From: Nocardia sp. NBC_00565
Lineage (GTDB): Bacteria; Actinomycetota; Actinomycetes; Mycobacteriales; Mycobacteriaceae
Length of the DNA stretch: 64,000 nt
Assembly (NCBI RefSeq): GCF_036345915.1
Contig: NZ_CP107785.1
Coordinates: 310,001 to 374,000 of the forward strand
Direction of reading: 5' to 3'
Positions 33,532-42,387 of the stretch are shown here, one piece after another. The position numbers were made by a program, and so were the translations under genes. The notes under the pieces are model-generated. The model did no database searches. It was not told the origin of the DNA and saw only the letters and a program-made list of their open reading frames with translations. The first letter of the stretch is position 1. Every line of letters starts with the position of its first letter.

Positions 33532-34560
33532 CTAGGGCTGCCCCAGCTCGTCGTCCAGCCGTTTTTCGAGCTTTTCCACGAGGGCCGAGGCGATGAGGGC
33601 CACGGCTCGATCGTCGTCGCGGGACAGTTGCCGCAGGGTATCCAGCGCGGTGGTTCCTGGCATCTCGGCGAGTGCCTGGGTCAGTCGCATCCGTACTGCC
33701 GAGTCCGCTGCGTGTGCGGTCAGTCCGTAGACCAGCGCACTCATGATCCGATCCGCCCACTTCGCGTCCTGCGCCAACGTTCCCAAGAGCTCGGCCGCCT
33801 CGACATCGTTCGGGCCCGTTAGTACCGTGCCCACAAGTTCCGGCACAGCTTGGGTCACGCCCCGCGCACCCAGTGCGAGAGCAGCATGTCTGCGGGTCGT
33901 CGTGTCCGGGTCCCCGAGCGCATCCGTGAGCACCACGGTCGCCTCGTCGCCGGGTAGCTCGGCGAGCGCCAGGACCACACGCCGCCGGACGTCGACGTCT
34001 TCTGAGGCCATGCCGGATGCCACGCTCGCCACACCGTCGCCGCCGGCCCGCGCGAGGGCCCACCGCAGGGCCCCGGCAACGTTCGGATCGGATTCGGTGA
34101 GGACCGCCTCGGCCAGCATCTCGGCGGGCACCGACACGCCCTCGGCCGGGGCCAGGACGGCTTGCAGCCGCCGGGCGGCGCTCTGCGAACCGAGTCCGTG
34201 CAGGAGCTCGACGATGCGCAGGACGTCTTGCCAGCCGGAGGGCTCGGCCGCATCGACCGTACGAAGCCGCTCGAGGAGTTCTTGCTCCCGGTTCAGTCGT
34301 TCCTCGGTCTTTCGGATGAGATCGCCGACCAGTGTGGACGGGGTGAATCCGGCCTCGTCGAGAGCGCGTCCGATTTGGCTCAGCGACAGCCCCAGGGACC
34401 GCAGCCCCTCCACGTGGAAGATCCGCCGGATGTCTTCCGGGGAATATTCCCGGTAGCCACCCACGGTGCGACCGGTCGGTCGTACCAGCCCGAGGGTGTC
34501 GTAGTGCCTGAGCATCCGGGCGCTGACCCCTGAGCGGCGCGCCACCTCGCCGATCAGCAC
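33532..34560 (-). CDS. MerR-family regulator with HEAT-repeat sensor part
   Basis: The 342-residue protein has a MerR DNA-binding domain (about 1-70: MLIGEVARRSGVSARMLRHYD) and its dimerisation helix (about 80-115). Roughly 200 residues of HEAT-like helical repeats follow, with recurrent D-x-D-x-x-x-R-R and A-L-x-x-L-P patterns. Effector domains of MerR proteins vary, and HEAT repeats suggest sensing of a protein or peptide. Its start overlaps the upstream HEAT gene by 7 bp, so both form one operon likely controlled by the operator at 35261-35283. Confidence 0.85.
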   Translation of the reverse strand: MLIGEVARRSGVSARMLRHYDTLGLVRPTGRTVGGYREYSPEDIRRIFHVEGLRSLGLSLSQIGRALDEAGFTPSTLVGDLIRKTEERLNREQELLERLRTVDAAEPSGWQDVLRIVELLHGLGSQSAARRLQAVLAPAEGVSVPAEMLAEAVLTESDPNVAGALRWALARAGGDGVASVASGMASEDVDVRRRVVLALAELPGDEATVVLTDALGDPDTTTRRHAALALGARGVTQAVPELVGTVLTGPNDVEAAELLGTLAQDAKWADRIMSALVYGLTAHAADSAVRMRLTQALAEMPGTTALDTLRQLSRDDDRAVALIASALVEKLEKRLDDELGQP

Positions 34561-35201
34561 GCGGTTTTCTCCTCCCGGTCCGGACCGAGCGCGACGACCC
34601 GTCTTGCCTCATCGGCGGCGAGGTCGAATCCGGCATCCGGGTCGCGCAGGAGCCGCTCCGTGGCGCTCGCATGCGCCCGCACCGTCGGGTCGTGACTTGC
34701 CATCGCCGTCCGAAGGACCGGCTCGACCACGTCGCCGAGCGCGACGAGCGCACGGCTCAGACTCAGCCGGACCTCCCGGTCACCGCGGCCGAACTGCAGG
34801 GCCAGTTCCGCGGCCAGCCAATGCTTCTTCCCGTCGGGCACGAGAACGACGGCAGCGCGCCATGCACTCCGCGCGACCTCGTCATCGGCGTCGTGCAGCA
34901 ACGACCGTGTGATCGCTGGCCAGGCGTCCGGGTCCCCGATCTTGGACAGGGTGTGCAACGCTTGGCTCCGTGCCTGAGCGTGCTCGGAACGCAGTTCCGC
35001 GCGGAGTTTCGGAACCGTGATCTGCGACGGGAGACGGGTAAGCGCCCATGTGAGCATGTCGCGCACGAAGAAGTCCGGCTCGATCGCGCACCGCTCTACG
35101 AGCGCATCGACGAAACCGGGCTCGGGATGCGTGCCGGCTGCCATGGCCGCCTCGAGCCGTGTCGATGAGTTCCCAGCCGCCAATGCGTCGAGCAGTCGCA
35201 T
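34554..35201 (-). CDS. HEAT-repeat protein
   Basis: The 215-residue soluble protein consists of repeated helix pairs of 30-35 residues with D-x-x-V-R/A patterns (F-F-V-R-D-M-L-T-W-A-L, A-Q-A-R-S-Q-A-L-H-T-L, D-E-V-A-R-S-A-W-R-A). HEAT arrays serve as protein-binding scaffolds. It is encoded first in a two-gene operon with the MerR-HEAT regulator. It may therefore share the ligand, or arise from duplication of the regulator's sensor part. The frame is open to 35240; the ATG at 35201 fits the repeat start. Confidence 0.78.
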   Translation of the reverse strand: MRLLDALAAGNSSTRLEAAMAAGTHPEPGFVDALVERCAIEPDFFVRDMLTWALTRLPSQITVPKLRAELRSEHAQARSQALHTLSKIGDPDAWPAITRSLLHDADDEVARSAWRAAVVLVPDGKKHWLAAELALQFGRGDREVRLSLSRALVALGDVVEPVLRTAMASHDPTVRAHASATERLLRDPDAGFDLAADEARRVVALGPDREEKTAC

Positions 35202-35260
35202 GTCCTGTGGATTCCTGTGTGTCGAGTTGATGGGGACCACCTCCGACAGTCAGTGAAGTC

Positions 35261-35283
35261 CTTTACACAGTGGCAATGTCAAG
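35261..35283 (-). promoter_or_regulatory. MerR-type operator/promoter upstream of the HEAT operon
   Basis: On the minus strand CTTGACA (35283-35277) and TGTAAAG (35267-35261) form an inverted repeat, 6 of 7 paired, with a 9-bp spacer. The left arm contains a consensus -35 TTGACA. MerR-family sites overlap the promoter spacer in this way. The -10 hexamer is weak. Confidence 0.5.
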
Positions 35284-35461
35284 TGCACGGGTGAGACGCC
35301 GTGGGCATCGCTGTACTCCACCATCGCATTGGTGGCCCGGCCCGTCGAATGCACTCTTCTGCCGCGACCAGGGTGCATTTGCCTGGTTCTGTCGGCATCC
35401 CTTCGGTGTCGGCGCGGACGCGTTGACGGCAAGGACGTTCCGGTCGGCACATTCCCGGTCG

Positions 35462-38290
35462 TTAGGGGCAGTTGTCCAGATCGATGTCTACGCCGATGCG
35501 TCGCACGCGCACGCTGGTGACCTGATCGTATGGCAGGTGCAGGCAGCGTAGTAAGCCCTTGGCGGCATGCTGGCATCCGCCTGGCTGGTCCGAGCAGTCG
35601 CAGTGGTCGGGGGTGCCGTCTTGGGGCATCGGTTCGGCTCGGTCGGGGTCGAGTCGATAGCTCATACCACCGATTAAGATCCCGTCCGCTTTCACAGAGA
35701 CGACGATGTCGCGGTCGGCTGTTGCTTTGATCTCGCTCGGGTCGATTTCGGCGCCGGGGGTCGCGGTGAGGCGCACTCGGTGCTTCTCTCCGGCGGCGAG
35801 GCTGAAGCTGGTGCCGCCGGGGGTCGAGACACCGATCTTCCATCGTTTCGTCGATAGAATGCGCGGCAGCGTGATGTCGAGTCCGATCCCGACGCGCTTG
35901 TCGAAGGGGTTGCCAATGGTGAACGACCGTCCGTCGAGCACGCGCATGATTCCGCGGATGCCGTCCGCTGCGGGTATTGGGTGTACGTTGCGTTGACCTA
36001 TGTTGTTGTCGTGGGGGACGAGTCGCCAGTCGGGGATGGATTCGCCGGCGCCGAACGCGTCGACGTTGCTTGGGTCGCCGGTGGCGGAGGTGATCATGAG
36101 AATGCATTCGTGGTCGGGCTGCGATGGCGTCCATGCGAACGGTCCAACGGTCACCTCGTCGCCGGGTGCGATGTCGACGGCAGTGAGTTCGGCGGTGGTC
36201 ATCGCCTGCCAGTCATTTGGCCACACCAGGCCCGCACCGGGACGGCAGTGGTATGCCTTCACCCTGACGCCTGACGCGGTTTGGGTGCCGCGGTTGCGAA
36301 CCCTGCAATAGGCGTAGTTGGTGCGTAACAACCATGGTTCCTCGTGTGTTTGTGCACTGTCGGCGCTGCGCCGGTTCCACACGTTTGGGTTGTTCCAGTA
36401 GACGGGTTGGAACTCGTATTCGCCGGTTCGGCCGTCATCGATGTAGACGTCGACGGCTGGTGGATCCCCGACGGTGGTAACAGGTGTCGGAGCGCCGGTC
36501 GGCTGGTAAAGACCCTGCTGCTCGAATGCCCACCGGATGACCTTGCCGTAGGCGCCGCCAGACATGCCTTCGCTGGTCCAGTCCCCGGCATCGGCGTCCA
36601 GCAGAGCGGTCACCCAGCCGGCGACGCTGGATGGATTTGTCGGCGGTGTCAGCGTGGCGACAGCGCGCAGCATCAGGTAGGCAGTCAATCGGGCCGCGAA
36701 CCGGCGCGTGTTCAGATCAGCCGAATCGCCGCCGAGGCTGCGGTAGACGCGGAAATGCGTGGTCGACAGGATTTGTTCGGTGTTGTAGCCGCCGGTGTCG
36801 TTGGATCCGGCCCACGCCCACCCGGCGCCCACCGCGCGGTCGTGTCGACGGTTGATGGCAGTGGCGACCCACGGAAAGGTCAGAAATCGGTCGGTGGCTT
36901 CCGTGTCGGGGTCAGACAGAATAGCCGCGAAGCTGTCGCCAGCGGAGTGTGCGAATCCGAAGTTCGCTGAATTCACATGGTCGTAGAGGATGCCATGGCC
37001 GCCCAGCTCGTGCAGGACGATCCGCCAGTCGTTAGCCAGCCCGATCGGGTTGGCTGTATCACCGAGGTGGGCGAGCTCGTAATCGGTATTGGCGATGCCG
37101 CCGGTGCCGTTCCCGTTGCAGGATGCGTTCAACTCGATGCCGTCGCCCGACAAGAACCTGCCCCGGTGGTCGACTGGCATCGGAAACGTCGTGCCGTCGA
37201 AGTAGGTTGCCTGCGTGAACCCCAGCTCGGCGACGAGCCGGAAGAACCGGTCGTTGTGGTAGTAGGCGTTCACGGCGGCGAAGTCGTTGGTGCGGCTGCC
37301 GTAGTCGAAGTCGGTGCCGGTCGGCTCGGTTGGCGGCGCGACGGTGAACGGTTCGAAGTCCTGGACGGCGACGTTATCGCCCGTCAGGGCCTGGGCGGCA
37401 CCCGATGCTGGTGCGGTCAACCCCGGCAGCAACACGGAGCTTCGCCAGAAGTTGAGTTGCGCCGCCGTGGCGTCCGGGCCGGTGGTGCCGCCCGCGGTGA
37501 TGGGATCCCGCTCGAACACCATGCCGTTGACATCGGCGGCGAATGGCCGCAGATACAGCAGCGCGCCCGTTTGTGCGTCCACGATCGCGAGCCAGGTCAC
37601 CGCAGCGCTACGTGGGGAGATGATCCGGAAGATCAGCTCGCGGGCGAGCCGGAACAAACCGTCGTCCAGGTCTGGGGCGGCAGGGATGTCGAACGGGAAC
37701 GGCACGGCGTTCCCGTCATCGGATCCGATGTGGTCGCGGAGCCTGCGTGCAGCGTTGTACCGGTAGACAACTAGGGTATCGGAGACGAGCTCCACCTCGA
37801 TGGATTCGGTCCGAGCACCGAGCATGCCCCCGACCAGATTCAACGGCGCCTGATCGCCGATACGGTTGTCGCGCAACGCCTCCGGCGTCAAACCGTCGAG
37901 ATCGATCTGCGGCCACGTCGTGTTCTGGACGCCAGCGACCCGCGCCGGCTCCAACCGTAGCGTCACCGTGGTTCCGCTGCGCCACACCGGGATCCCGCGC
38001 CAGGTCTGCTGGAACGCGACCGTCGTAGAGTCGAACTGTTTCTTCTCACCATCGAAGCGCAGCTCGATCTCCTGACGATCGTCGCCTCCGTCGCGAATGC
38101 CGGCCCCGGTGAGCCAGTGTGCCCCGATCCCCAACACACTCGAGTGAGCGGTGAGGAACTCACGAGCCGCCAACTGCGGAAGCTGCGCGGCAGTATGCCG
38201 ATTCCGATCCGACGGCCGCAACTGCCGGACCAGACCCTCATCGTCGCGCTCCAGGTAGAAATCCAACGTCGCATCGAACTCCTCGGACAT
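35462..38290 (-). CDS. Large metallopeptidase-like protein with FTP-like region and HExxxH motif
   Basis: The 942-residue protein starts at the ATG at 38290 (GGAGG, spacing 5). An N-terminal FTP-like propeptide region (about 30-260, with A-A-R-E-F-L-T-A-H-S-S-V-L-G-I) precedes a metallopeptidase-like domain. That domain holds V-L-H-E-L-G-G-H-G-I-L (His427, Glu428, His432) and F-A-H-S-A-G-D-S. The spacing is HExxxH, not the HExxH of thermolysin and fungalysin; M49 dipeptidyl peptidases are known for HExxxH. The C-terminal about 300 residues form beta-rich modules ending in a Cys-rich tail. No signal peptide is visible. Substrate and export route are unknown. Confidence 0.7.
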   Translation of the reverse strand: MSEEFDATLDFYLERDDEGLVRQLRPSDRNRHTAAQLPQLAAREFLTAHSSVLGIGAHWLTGAGIRDGGDDRQEIELRFDGEKKQFDSTTVAFQQTWRGIPVWRSGTTVTLRLEPARVAGVQNTTWPQIDLDGLTPEALRDNRIGDQAPLNLVGGMLGARTESIEVELVSDTLVVYRYNAARRLRDHIGSDDGNAVPFPFDIPAAPDLDDGLFRLARELIFRIISPRSAAVTWLAIVDAQTGALLYLRPFAADVNGMVFERDPITAGGTTGPDATAAQLNFWRSSVLLPGLTAPASGAAQALTGDNVAVQDFEPFTVAPPTEPTGTDFDYGSRTNDFAAVNAYYHNDRFFRLVAELGFTQATYFDGTTFPMPVDHRGRFLSGDGIELNASCNGNGTGGIANTDYELAHLGDTANPIGLANDWRIVLHELGGHGILYDHVNSANFGFAHSAGDSFAAILSDPDTEATDRFLTFPWVATAINRRHDRAVGAGWAWAGSNDTGGYNTEQILSTTHFRVYRSLGGDSADLNTRRFAARLTAYLMLRAVATLTPPTNPSSVAGWVTALLDADAGDWTSEGMSGGAYGKVIRWAFEQQGLYQPTGAPTPVTTVGDPPAVDVYIDDGRTGEYEFQPVYWNNPNVWNRRSADSAQTHEEPWLLRTNYAYCRVRNRGTQTASGVRVKAYHCRPGAGLVWPNDWQAMTTAELTAVDIAPGDEVTVGPFAWTPSQPDHECILMITSATGDPSNVDAFGAGESIPDWRLVPHDNNIGQRNVHPIPAADGIRGIMRVLDGRSFTIGNPFDKRVGIGLDITLPRILSTKRWKIGVSTPGGTSFSLAAGEKHRVRLTATPGAEIDPSEIKATADRDIVVSVKADGILIGGMSYRLDPDRAEPMPQDGTPDHCDCSDQPGGCQHAAKGLLRCLHLPYDQVTSVRVRRIGVDIDLDNCP

Positions 38291-38984
38291 CACGCCCTCC
38301 ACTTCATCGCGCAACCGCACACCAGGGGCGAGCGGTACTTCAGGAGCCTCCTGACTCTCACCCCAATGGCGAGCGTTCTCACGAGTACCCCACTACCTCA
38401 TTCCCGCTTGCCGCAGGTCGGAAGCCAGACACCGCACGGGAAGACGGCCGGTAGTCCACGAAGCTCAATGGCGGGTTCGAGCTCGGTCTGTGACCAACCA
38501 GGCGCATGTAGAACCACGGAATCGGCCACCGACTCAACCATCTGACGATCATGACCGAGTTGCTATGGGCCCGCGACAGCGTTGTCGACGTGACGCTCAA
38601 CGCCTTCGGCCACTTTCGCGGAGCCTATTTCTGTAGCGGATCGTTTTTGCCAACTCCGGTAGGTGGGGCCCGCTCACCTCCGAAGTTCAACTGTGATCAG
38701 AACGGGACCAAGAAACCGATGAACGTCGAGCCGTGGCGGTGGACCGGCATGGACACGAATGGGTGAATGACCTGGTGGCATTGGGGGCATTGGACCGCAA
38801 CAATATTGAACGTCGTGGCGCTGTTGCAGCCCGGCTTTACGGTTCTCGTTCTCGGCGTGCGACAGGTAGCATCCTCCGCGTCCGCAACTGCCGATTATCG
38901 TGCACCCGCCACGATTCCCGCGACGACGAGCAAACCCCCGGCCTCACTCGAACGACCGAGCGGCTGGCGCCAGGGCGCACGTGG
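38291..38984. other. Gene-free stretch with unassigned fragments
   Basis: These 694 bases contain no gene I can support. A minus-strand frame around 38700-38830 reads V-Q-C-P-Q-C-H-Q-V-I-H, zinc-ribbon-like, but it has no start and stops soon. The stretch looks like degraded accessory DNA. Confidence 0.5.
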
Positions 38985-39368
38985 TCAGAGGGGCTGGAGC
39001 CGGGCGTGCAGGAGGCAGAATTCGTTGCCTTCTGGGTCGGCTAGGACGTGCCAGTTGTCGGTGCTGGTTTGGCCGACGTCGACGGGCCTGGCGCCGAGAG
39101 CGAGCAGCCGCTCCAACTCGGCGTCCTGGTCGCGGTCGGTGGGGTTGACATCGATGTGCAGTCGGAGTTTTCCGGTCCGCGGGTTGCTGCTGGGGATGAG
39201 GATGAGGGTGGGCTGCGGGCCGCCGAAGCCGGCGTCGGGCGGCCCGATCTCGATGCTTCCGTCGTCCTCCCGGCCGAGTTCGACATAGCCGAGGACCTTG
39301 CTCCAGAATGCGGCGAGCCGGTCGGGGTCGGTGGTGTCGATGACCAGCTCACTGATGCGGCATGCCAT
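38985..39368 (-). CDS. VOC (glyoxalase-fold) family protein
   Basis: The 127-residue protein is a single vicinal-oxygen-chelate domain. It has I-D-T-T-D-P-D-R-L-A-A-F-W near the start, H-I-D-V-N-P-T-D-R-D in the middle, and W-H-V-L-A-D-P-E-G-N-E-F-C at the end. This is the form typical of small actinobacterial glyoxalase-like proteins. A metal role is plausible through His and Glu, but the substrate is not predictable. It stands alone between long gene-free stretches. Confidence 0.88.
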   Translation of the reverse strand: MACRISELVIDTTDPDRLAAFWSKVLGYVELGREDDGSIEIGPPDAGFGGPQPTLILIPSSNPRTGKLRLHIDVNPTDRDQDAELERLLALGARPVDVGQTSTDNWHVLADPEGNEFCLLHARLQPL

Positions 39369-39981
39369 GCGCGTCAGTGTAAGTCGACAACCCGGGAGTC
39401 GATAGTCGGCCGTGTGCCGGAGGGCTGGGTACGCAGATAGTGGTGTCGCAGAACGAAGTTCCGGGCATCGGCGTTGTCGATAGCGGTCACGATGTAGCGG
39501 GCGGGGGCGAGATGTTCATGGTCGCTGCGGTATCGGACCGATGTGACCAACCGAACGCACGGTAATGGCTCCCTTATCGCGTGGTTACTCAGGCGAGATG
39601 CAATGCGGTGCAGGGACATTCGCTCATGTCGACTTGCGTGCGTTCGGAACGATTCATTCTCTGCACTCGTCAAGCCTCTGCACTTGTCGAGCGAGCGGCT
39701 ATGAATCCGTTGGATCTTGCTGGCCGAGCGTGACCGCCTGCGCGGCGGGCCCTGGAGCCTGCCTTTAAGCGAGTGGCTCCGTGGCATCCGGGCCCGGAGC
39801 CACCGCAAAAACCCGTTGCCGGACCACGACGACCACTGCTACTTTTCCGGAGGCCGTGCGAGAGAACGAGGAGGTGGTACCCGTGAACGCAGTATCGACA
39901 TGGGTGCTCCCCTCTCGGGTCATGGTCGGGCGATAGGTCGTCCGGGAGCGCCGTTCAAGAGCACTCCCGAAAGGCACGACC
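39369..39981. other. Gene-free stretch with a possible gene fragment
   Basis: No intact gene is supported. A minus-strand frame at about 39374-39500 ends in D-A-R-N-F-V-L-R-H-H-Y-L-R-T, which recalls the start of Mom-like/GNAT-type proteins, then breaks off. The plus strand near 39870-39975 should hold the promoter of the hydrolase gene. Confidence 0.45.
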
Positions 39982-40713
39982 ATGCAATTCACTTCTGAAC
40001 AGCGCCTCGACGACGGCATCCTCGAGCGCGAATTCACCCTCGGCGAGATCCCCGGCATCCTGTGGACGCCCGCATCCGCATCCGCACCGGCGCCGCTGAT
40101 CCTGGTCGGCCACCCCGGCGGACTGCACATGATGTACCCCCGACTGGTGGCCCGGGCCCGGCACGCCGCGGCGCAGGGATACGCCGCGGCCACCATCGAG
40201 CTCCCCGGGAGCGGTGACCGGCCCCGTTCGGCCGCCGCCGAGCAGGCCCGCGCCGACTTGCGCCGGGCGCTGGAGGCCGGTGAGCCGGTCAACGACGAGA
40301 TCGTCGACCGGCTCGTCCTCCCGCTGGTCGAAAAGGCGGTCCCGGAATGGCGGACCACCCTGGACGCCCTCCTTTCGCTGCCCGAGATCGGCGGCCCGGT
40401 CGGGTATTCGGGAGGGGTGATCGCCATCGGCCTCCGGCTGGCGGTGGTCGAGCCGCGCATCTCGGCCGCCCTTCTGTTCGCCGGGAGTTTCGTGCCCCGC
40501 ACCATGTTCGAGGAGGCCCGGCAGGTCACCATTCCGCTGCAGGTCCTGCTGCAGTGGGACGACGAAGGAAACGACCGGCAACTGGCCCTGGACCTGTTCG
40601 ACGCCTTCGGCTCCAAGGAGAAGACGCTGCACGCCAATATGGGCGGGCACACCGGTGTCCCGCAGTTCGAGGGGGACGCCGGGAACCGGTTCTTCGCCCG
40701 CCACCTGAAGTGA
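39982..40713 (+). CDS. Alpha/beta hydrolase (dienelactone hydrolase-like)
   Basis: The 243-residue protein has the oxyanion H-P-G-G motif, the nucleophile elbow G-Y-S-G-G (about residue 145), an aspartate in Q-W-D-D-E-G-N-D, and the catalytic histidine in G-G-H-T-G near residue 226. Overall it matches prolyl-oligopeptidase/dienelactone hydrolase-like esterases without a signal peptide. The substrate is unknown. It may be linked to the tiny convergent ORF behind it, which it nearly abuts. Confidence 0.83.
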   Translation: MQFTSEQRLDDGILEREFTLGEIPGILWTPASASAPAPLILVGHPGGLHMMYPRLVARARHAAAQGYAAATIELPGSGDRPRSAAAEQARADLRRALEAGEPVNDEIVDRLVLPLVEKAVPEWRTTLDALLSLPEIGGPVGYSGGVIAIGLRLAVVEPRISAALLFAGSFVPRTMFEEARQVTIPLQVLLQWDDEGNDRQLALDLFDAFGSKEKTLHANMGGHTGVPQFEGDAGNRFFARHLK

Positions 40714-40723
40714 GCCCGGCCCG

Positions 40724-40849
40724 TCAGGCCGGCAGCAGACGATAGGAGCTGTCGGCCAGGATGCCGCTCATCGAGGACAGGTCCCGGCCCTCCTCGATAG
40801 CGGTGGCCAGCAGATGCACAACCGCCCCGATCGCGGCGGTACCGGCCAT
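40724..40849 (-). CDS. Possible 41-codon ORF or gene remnant
   Basis: An ATG frame encodes a helical peptide with A-A-I-G-A-V-V-H-L-L-A-T-A-I-E-E-G and a tail ending S-S-Y-R-L-L-P-A. Coding-like sequence continues about 50 bp upstream of the ATG, to a stop. It could be the 3' end of a lost gene or a true small gene. No family is recognised. Confidence 0.3.
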   Translation of the reverse strand: MAGTAAIGAVVHLLATAIEEGRDLSSMSGILADSSYRLLPA

Positions 40850-41144
40850 CGGCGGTACCGGCCGGTCGGGGCGGCACTTCTCATGGGTGACGTCGTGAAG
40901 GTCCCGCTGGTGTTGGTGTCATGATGTCCAGCGGTCGGCGACCACGGCAGTCAATGCACTGTAATCCCGCGACCCGCGCGTTCGACCGGGCGATCAGGGG
41001 CACGCAACGCTGAAACGGCTGCGGCCTCTGATCGCTTGCCGGGCAAGGCTTCCTGCGTCTTGGCGATGCGCGGTACTGCCGACGCGTGTTCGGCTAGAGA
41101 GCGTCTTCGAAGTGGGTAGCGGCGACGGCCGGTTCTCTGGGGAC
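40850..41144. other. Gene-free stretch
   Basis: Between the 41-codon ORF and the VOC gene I see no gene, RNA or clear repeat. Together with that ORF it separates the hydrolase and VOC genes by 431 bp. Confidence 0.5.
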
Positions 41145-41489
41145 TTACTGGGCGGGCGCCTCGGCTAGCGACAGACTGTTCCCGTCCGGGTCCAGCACTT
41201 CGACGTGGCGCACGCCGTTGCTGTAGGTCTCCACCGGCTCGTGGCCGATGCCGTGCGCGGCGAGACGGGCCAGGACGTCGTCGAGGTCGGTCACACCGAA
41301 CGTGATCATCGCCCCGCCCACCCGCTCGGCCCGCACATCCCGATCGTCGATGACGATCCACGCATTCTCACCGACCTGCCACAGGTACTCCTCGCCGATG
41401 ACCTCGTCCGCCGGGCGCCCGAAGAACGCCCCGTACCACTGCACCGCCTTGGTCCGATCACTCACGCACATGATGCTGTACAAATCCAT
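41145..41489 (-). CDS. VOC family protein (glyoxalase/bleomycin-resistance fold)
   Basis: The 114-residue single-domain VOC protein starts M-D-L-Y-S-I-M-C-V-S-D. It contains V-Q-W-Y-G-A-F-F-G-R, I-T-F-G-V-T-D-L-D-D-V and the terminal V-L-D-P-D-G-N-S-L-S-L-A-E. The open frame runs upstream to 41732, but homologues begin at the ATG at 41489. Such proteins bind or modify small molecules, and some sequester antibiotics. A neighbouring kinase and APH gene make a resistance role possible, though unproven. Confidence 0.85.
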   Translation of the reverse strand: MDLYSIMCVSDRTKAVQWYGAFFGRPADEVIGEEYLWQVGENAWIVIDDRDVRAERVGGAMITFGVTDLDDVLARLAAHGIGHEPVETYSNGVRHVEVLDPDGNSLSLAEAPAQ

Positions 41490-41766
41490 TCCGGCCACTT
41501 CTCTCGGTAGTTTTCGGAAATTTGGACCACTTCCGCGACCGAAACTCATCGGACGACAGTAAACAGACTGCGGAGAGTCACGCCGAGCCCGTCTTTGAAG
41601 CCAGATGAGCAGGGTGGCCAGATCAAGACGCCCCGGTAGACAGTCGCCGTGTCCACGGTGGTCGGCCTGGCTGTTGCAACCCGACAAGCGTTTCCGCGAC
41701 CGTCGCTCGGGAGTGGCGACCTTCGACCGCACCAGCAGCCTGTACTACCGCTGGGCGCGTGGGCCC

Positions 41767-42342
41767 GTGAAAGTCGCATTGGATCGCGTTGTGGCGATCT
41801 CGGCCGGAAACGGCGTCGTGGTTGTGTGTGGTTTTCCTGGTTCGGGGAAGTCCACGGCCGCAGCGTATCTCGCTGCGCGGTGGCATGCGAGCGTGTTGGA
41901 CAAGGACAGTTTCGCGCCGCGCCTCGAGCAGGACGTGATGCGGGCTCTGGGTGGTGATTCGTTCGACCGCGACAGCGATCTCTACCGGTCAGTGGTGTCT
42001 CCCGGTATCTACGACGGGCTGGTCCGTACCGGGCTCGGGATCGGCCTCCGGCATTCGGTGGTGTTGGACGCACCGTTTCTTTCGGTGATCCGACACGCGG
42101 GCGATACCGGCGTTTCACTGGCACGGCATCTGCGGATGAGGGTATCGGCACCGGAATCGCTTGCGGTGCACACGGTGTGGATCGACAGCCCGGCCGCGCG
42201 GATCAGGGAACGTATGATCGCTCGCGGTGCCGAGCGCGACGCGCCGAAACTCGCCGACTGGGATGGCTATCGGTCGAAGGTTCTCGACAGCGGTCTGCGC
42301 GAGATCGCGCACGCCGTCGTGGATTTCGTCATCGACAACTGA
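41767..42342 (+). CDS. P-loop kinase-like protein
   Basis: About 191 residues from a GTG at 41767 carry Walker A C-G-F-P-G-S-G-K-S-T, then V-L-D-K-D-S-F (a typical kinase DxD-type region), V-V-L-D-A-P-F, and the lid-like R-I-R-E-R-M-I-A-R-G. The layout matches the AAA_33/zeta-toxin-like group of small-molecule kinases, including drug phosphotransferases. The frame is open to 41605, so a longer start is possible. The next gene, an APH-type phosphotransferase, begins 45 bp later on the same strand. Confidence 0.8.
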   Translation: MKVALDRVVAISAGNGVVVVCGFPGSGKSTAAAYLAARWHASVLDKDSFAPRLEQDVMRALGGDSFDRDSDLYRSVVSPGIYDGLVRTGLGIGLRHSVVLDAPFLSVIRHAGDTGVSLARHLRMRVSAPESLAVHTVWIDSPAARIRERMIARGAERDAPKLADWDGYRSKVLDSGLREIAHAVVDFVIDN

Positions 42343-42387
42343 ATGCGGCAGTGATTCGACAGACCCGACCACTTCCAATATTGGCTG

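Noticed and set aside
39374..39505. Minus-strand fragment resembling the N-terminus of a Mom-like/GNAT protein
   Set aside because: Only D-A-R-N-F-V-L-R-H-H-Y is suggestive. It lacks a start and ends within 20 codons, so it is mentioned only in the gap entry.
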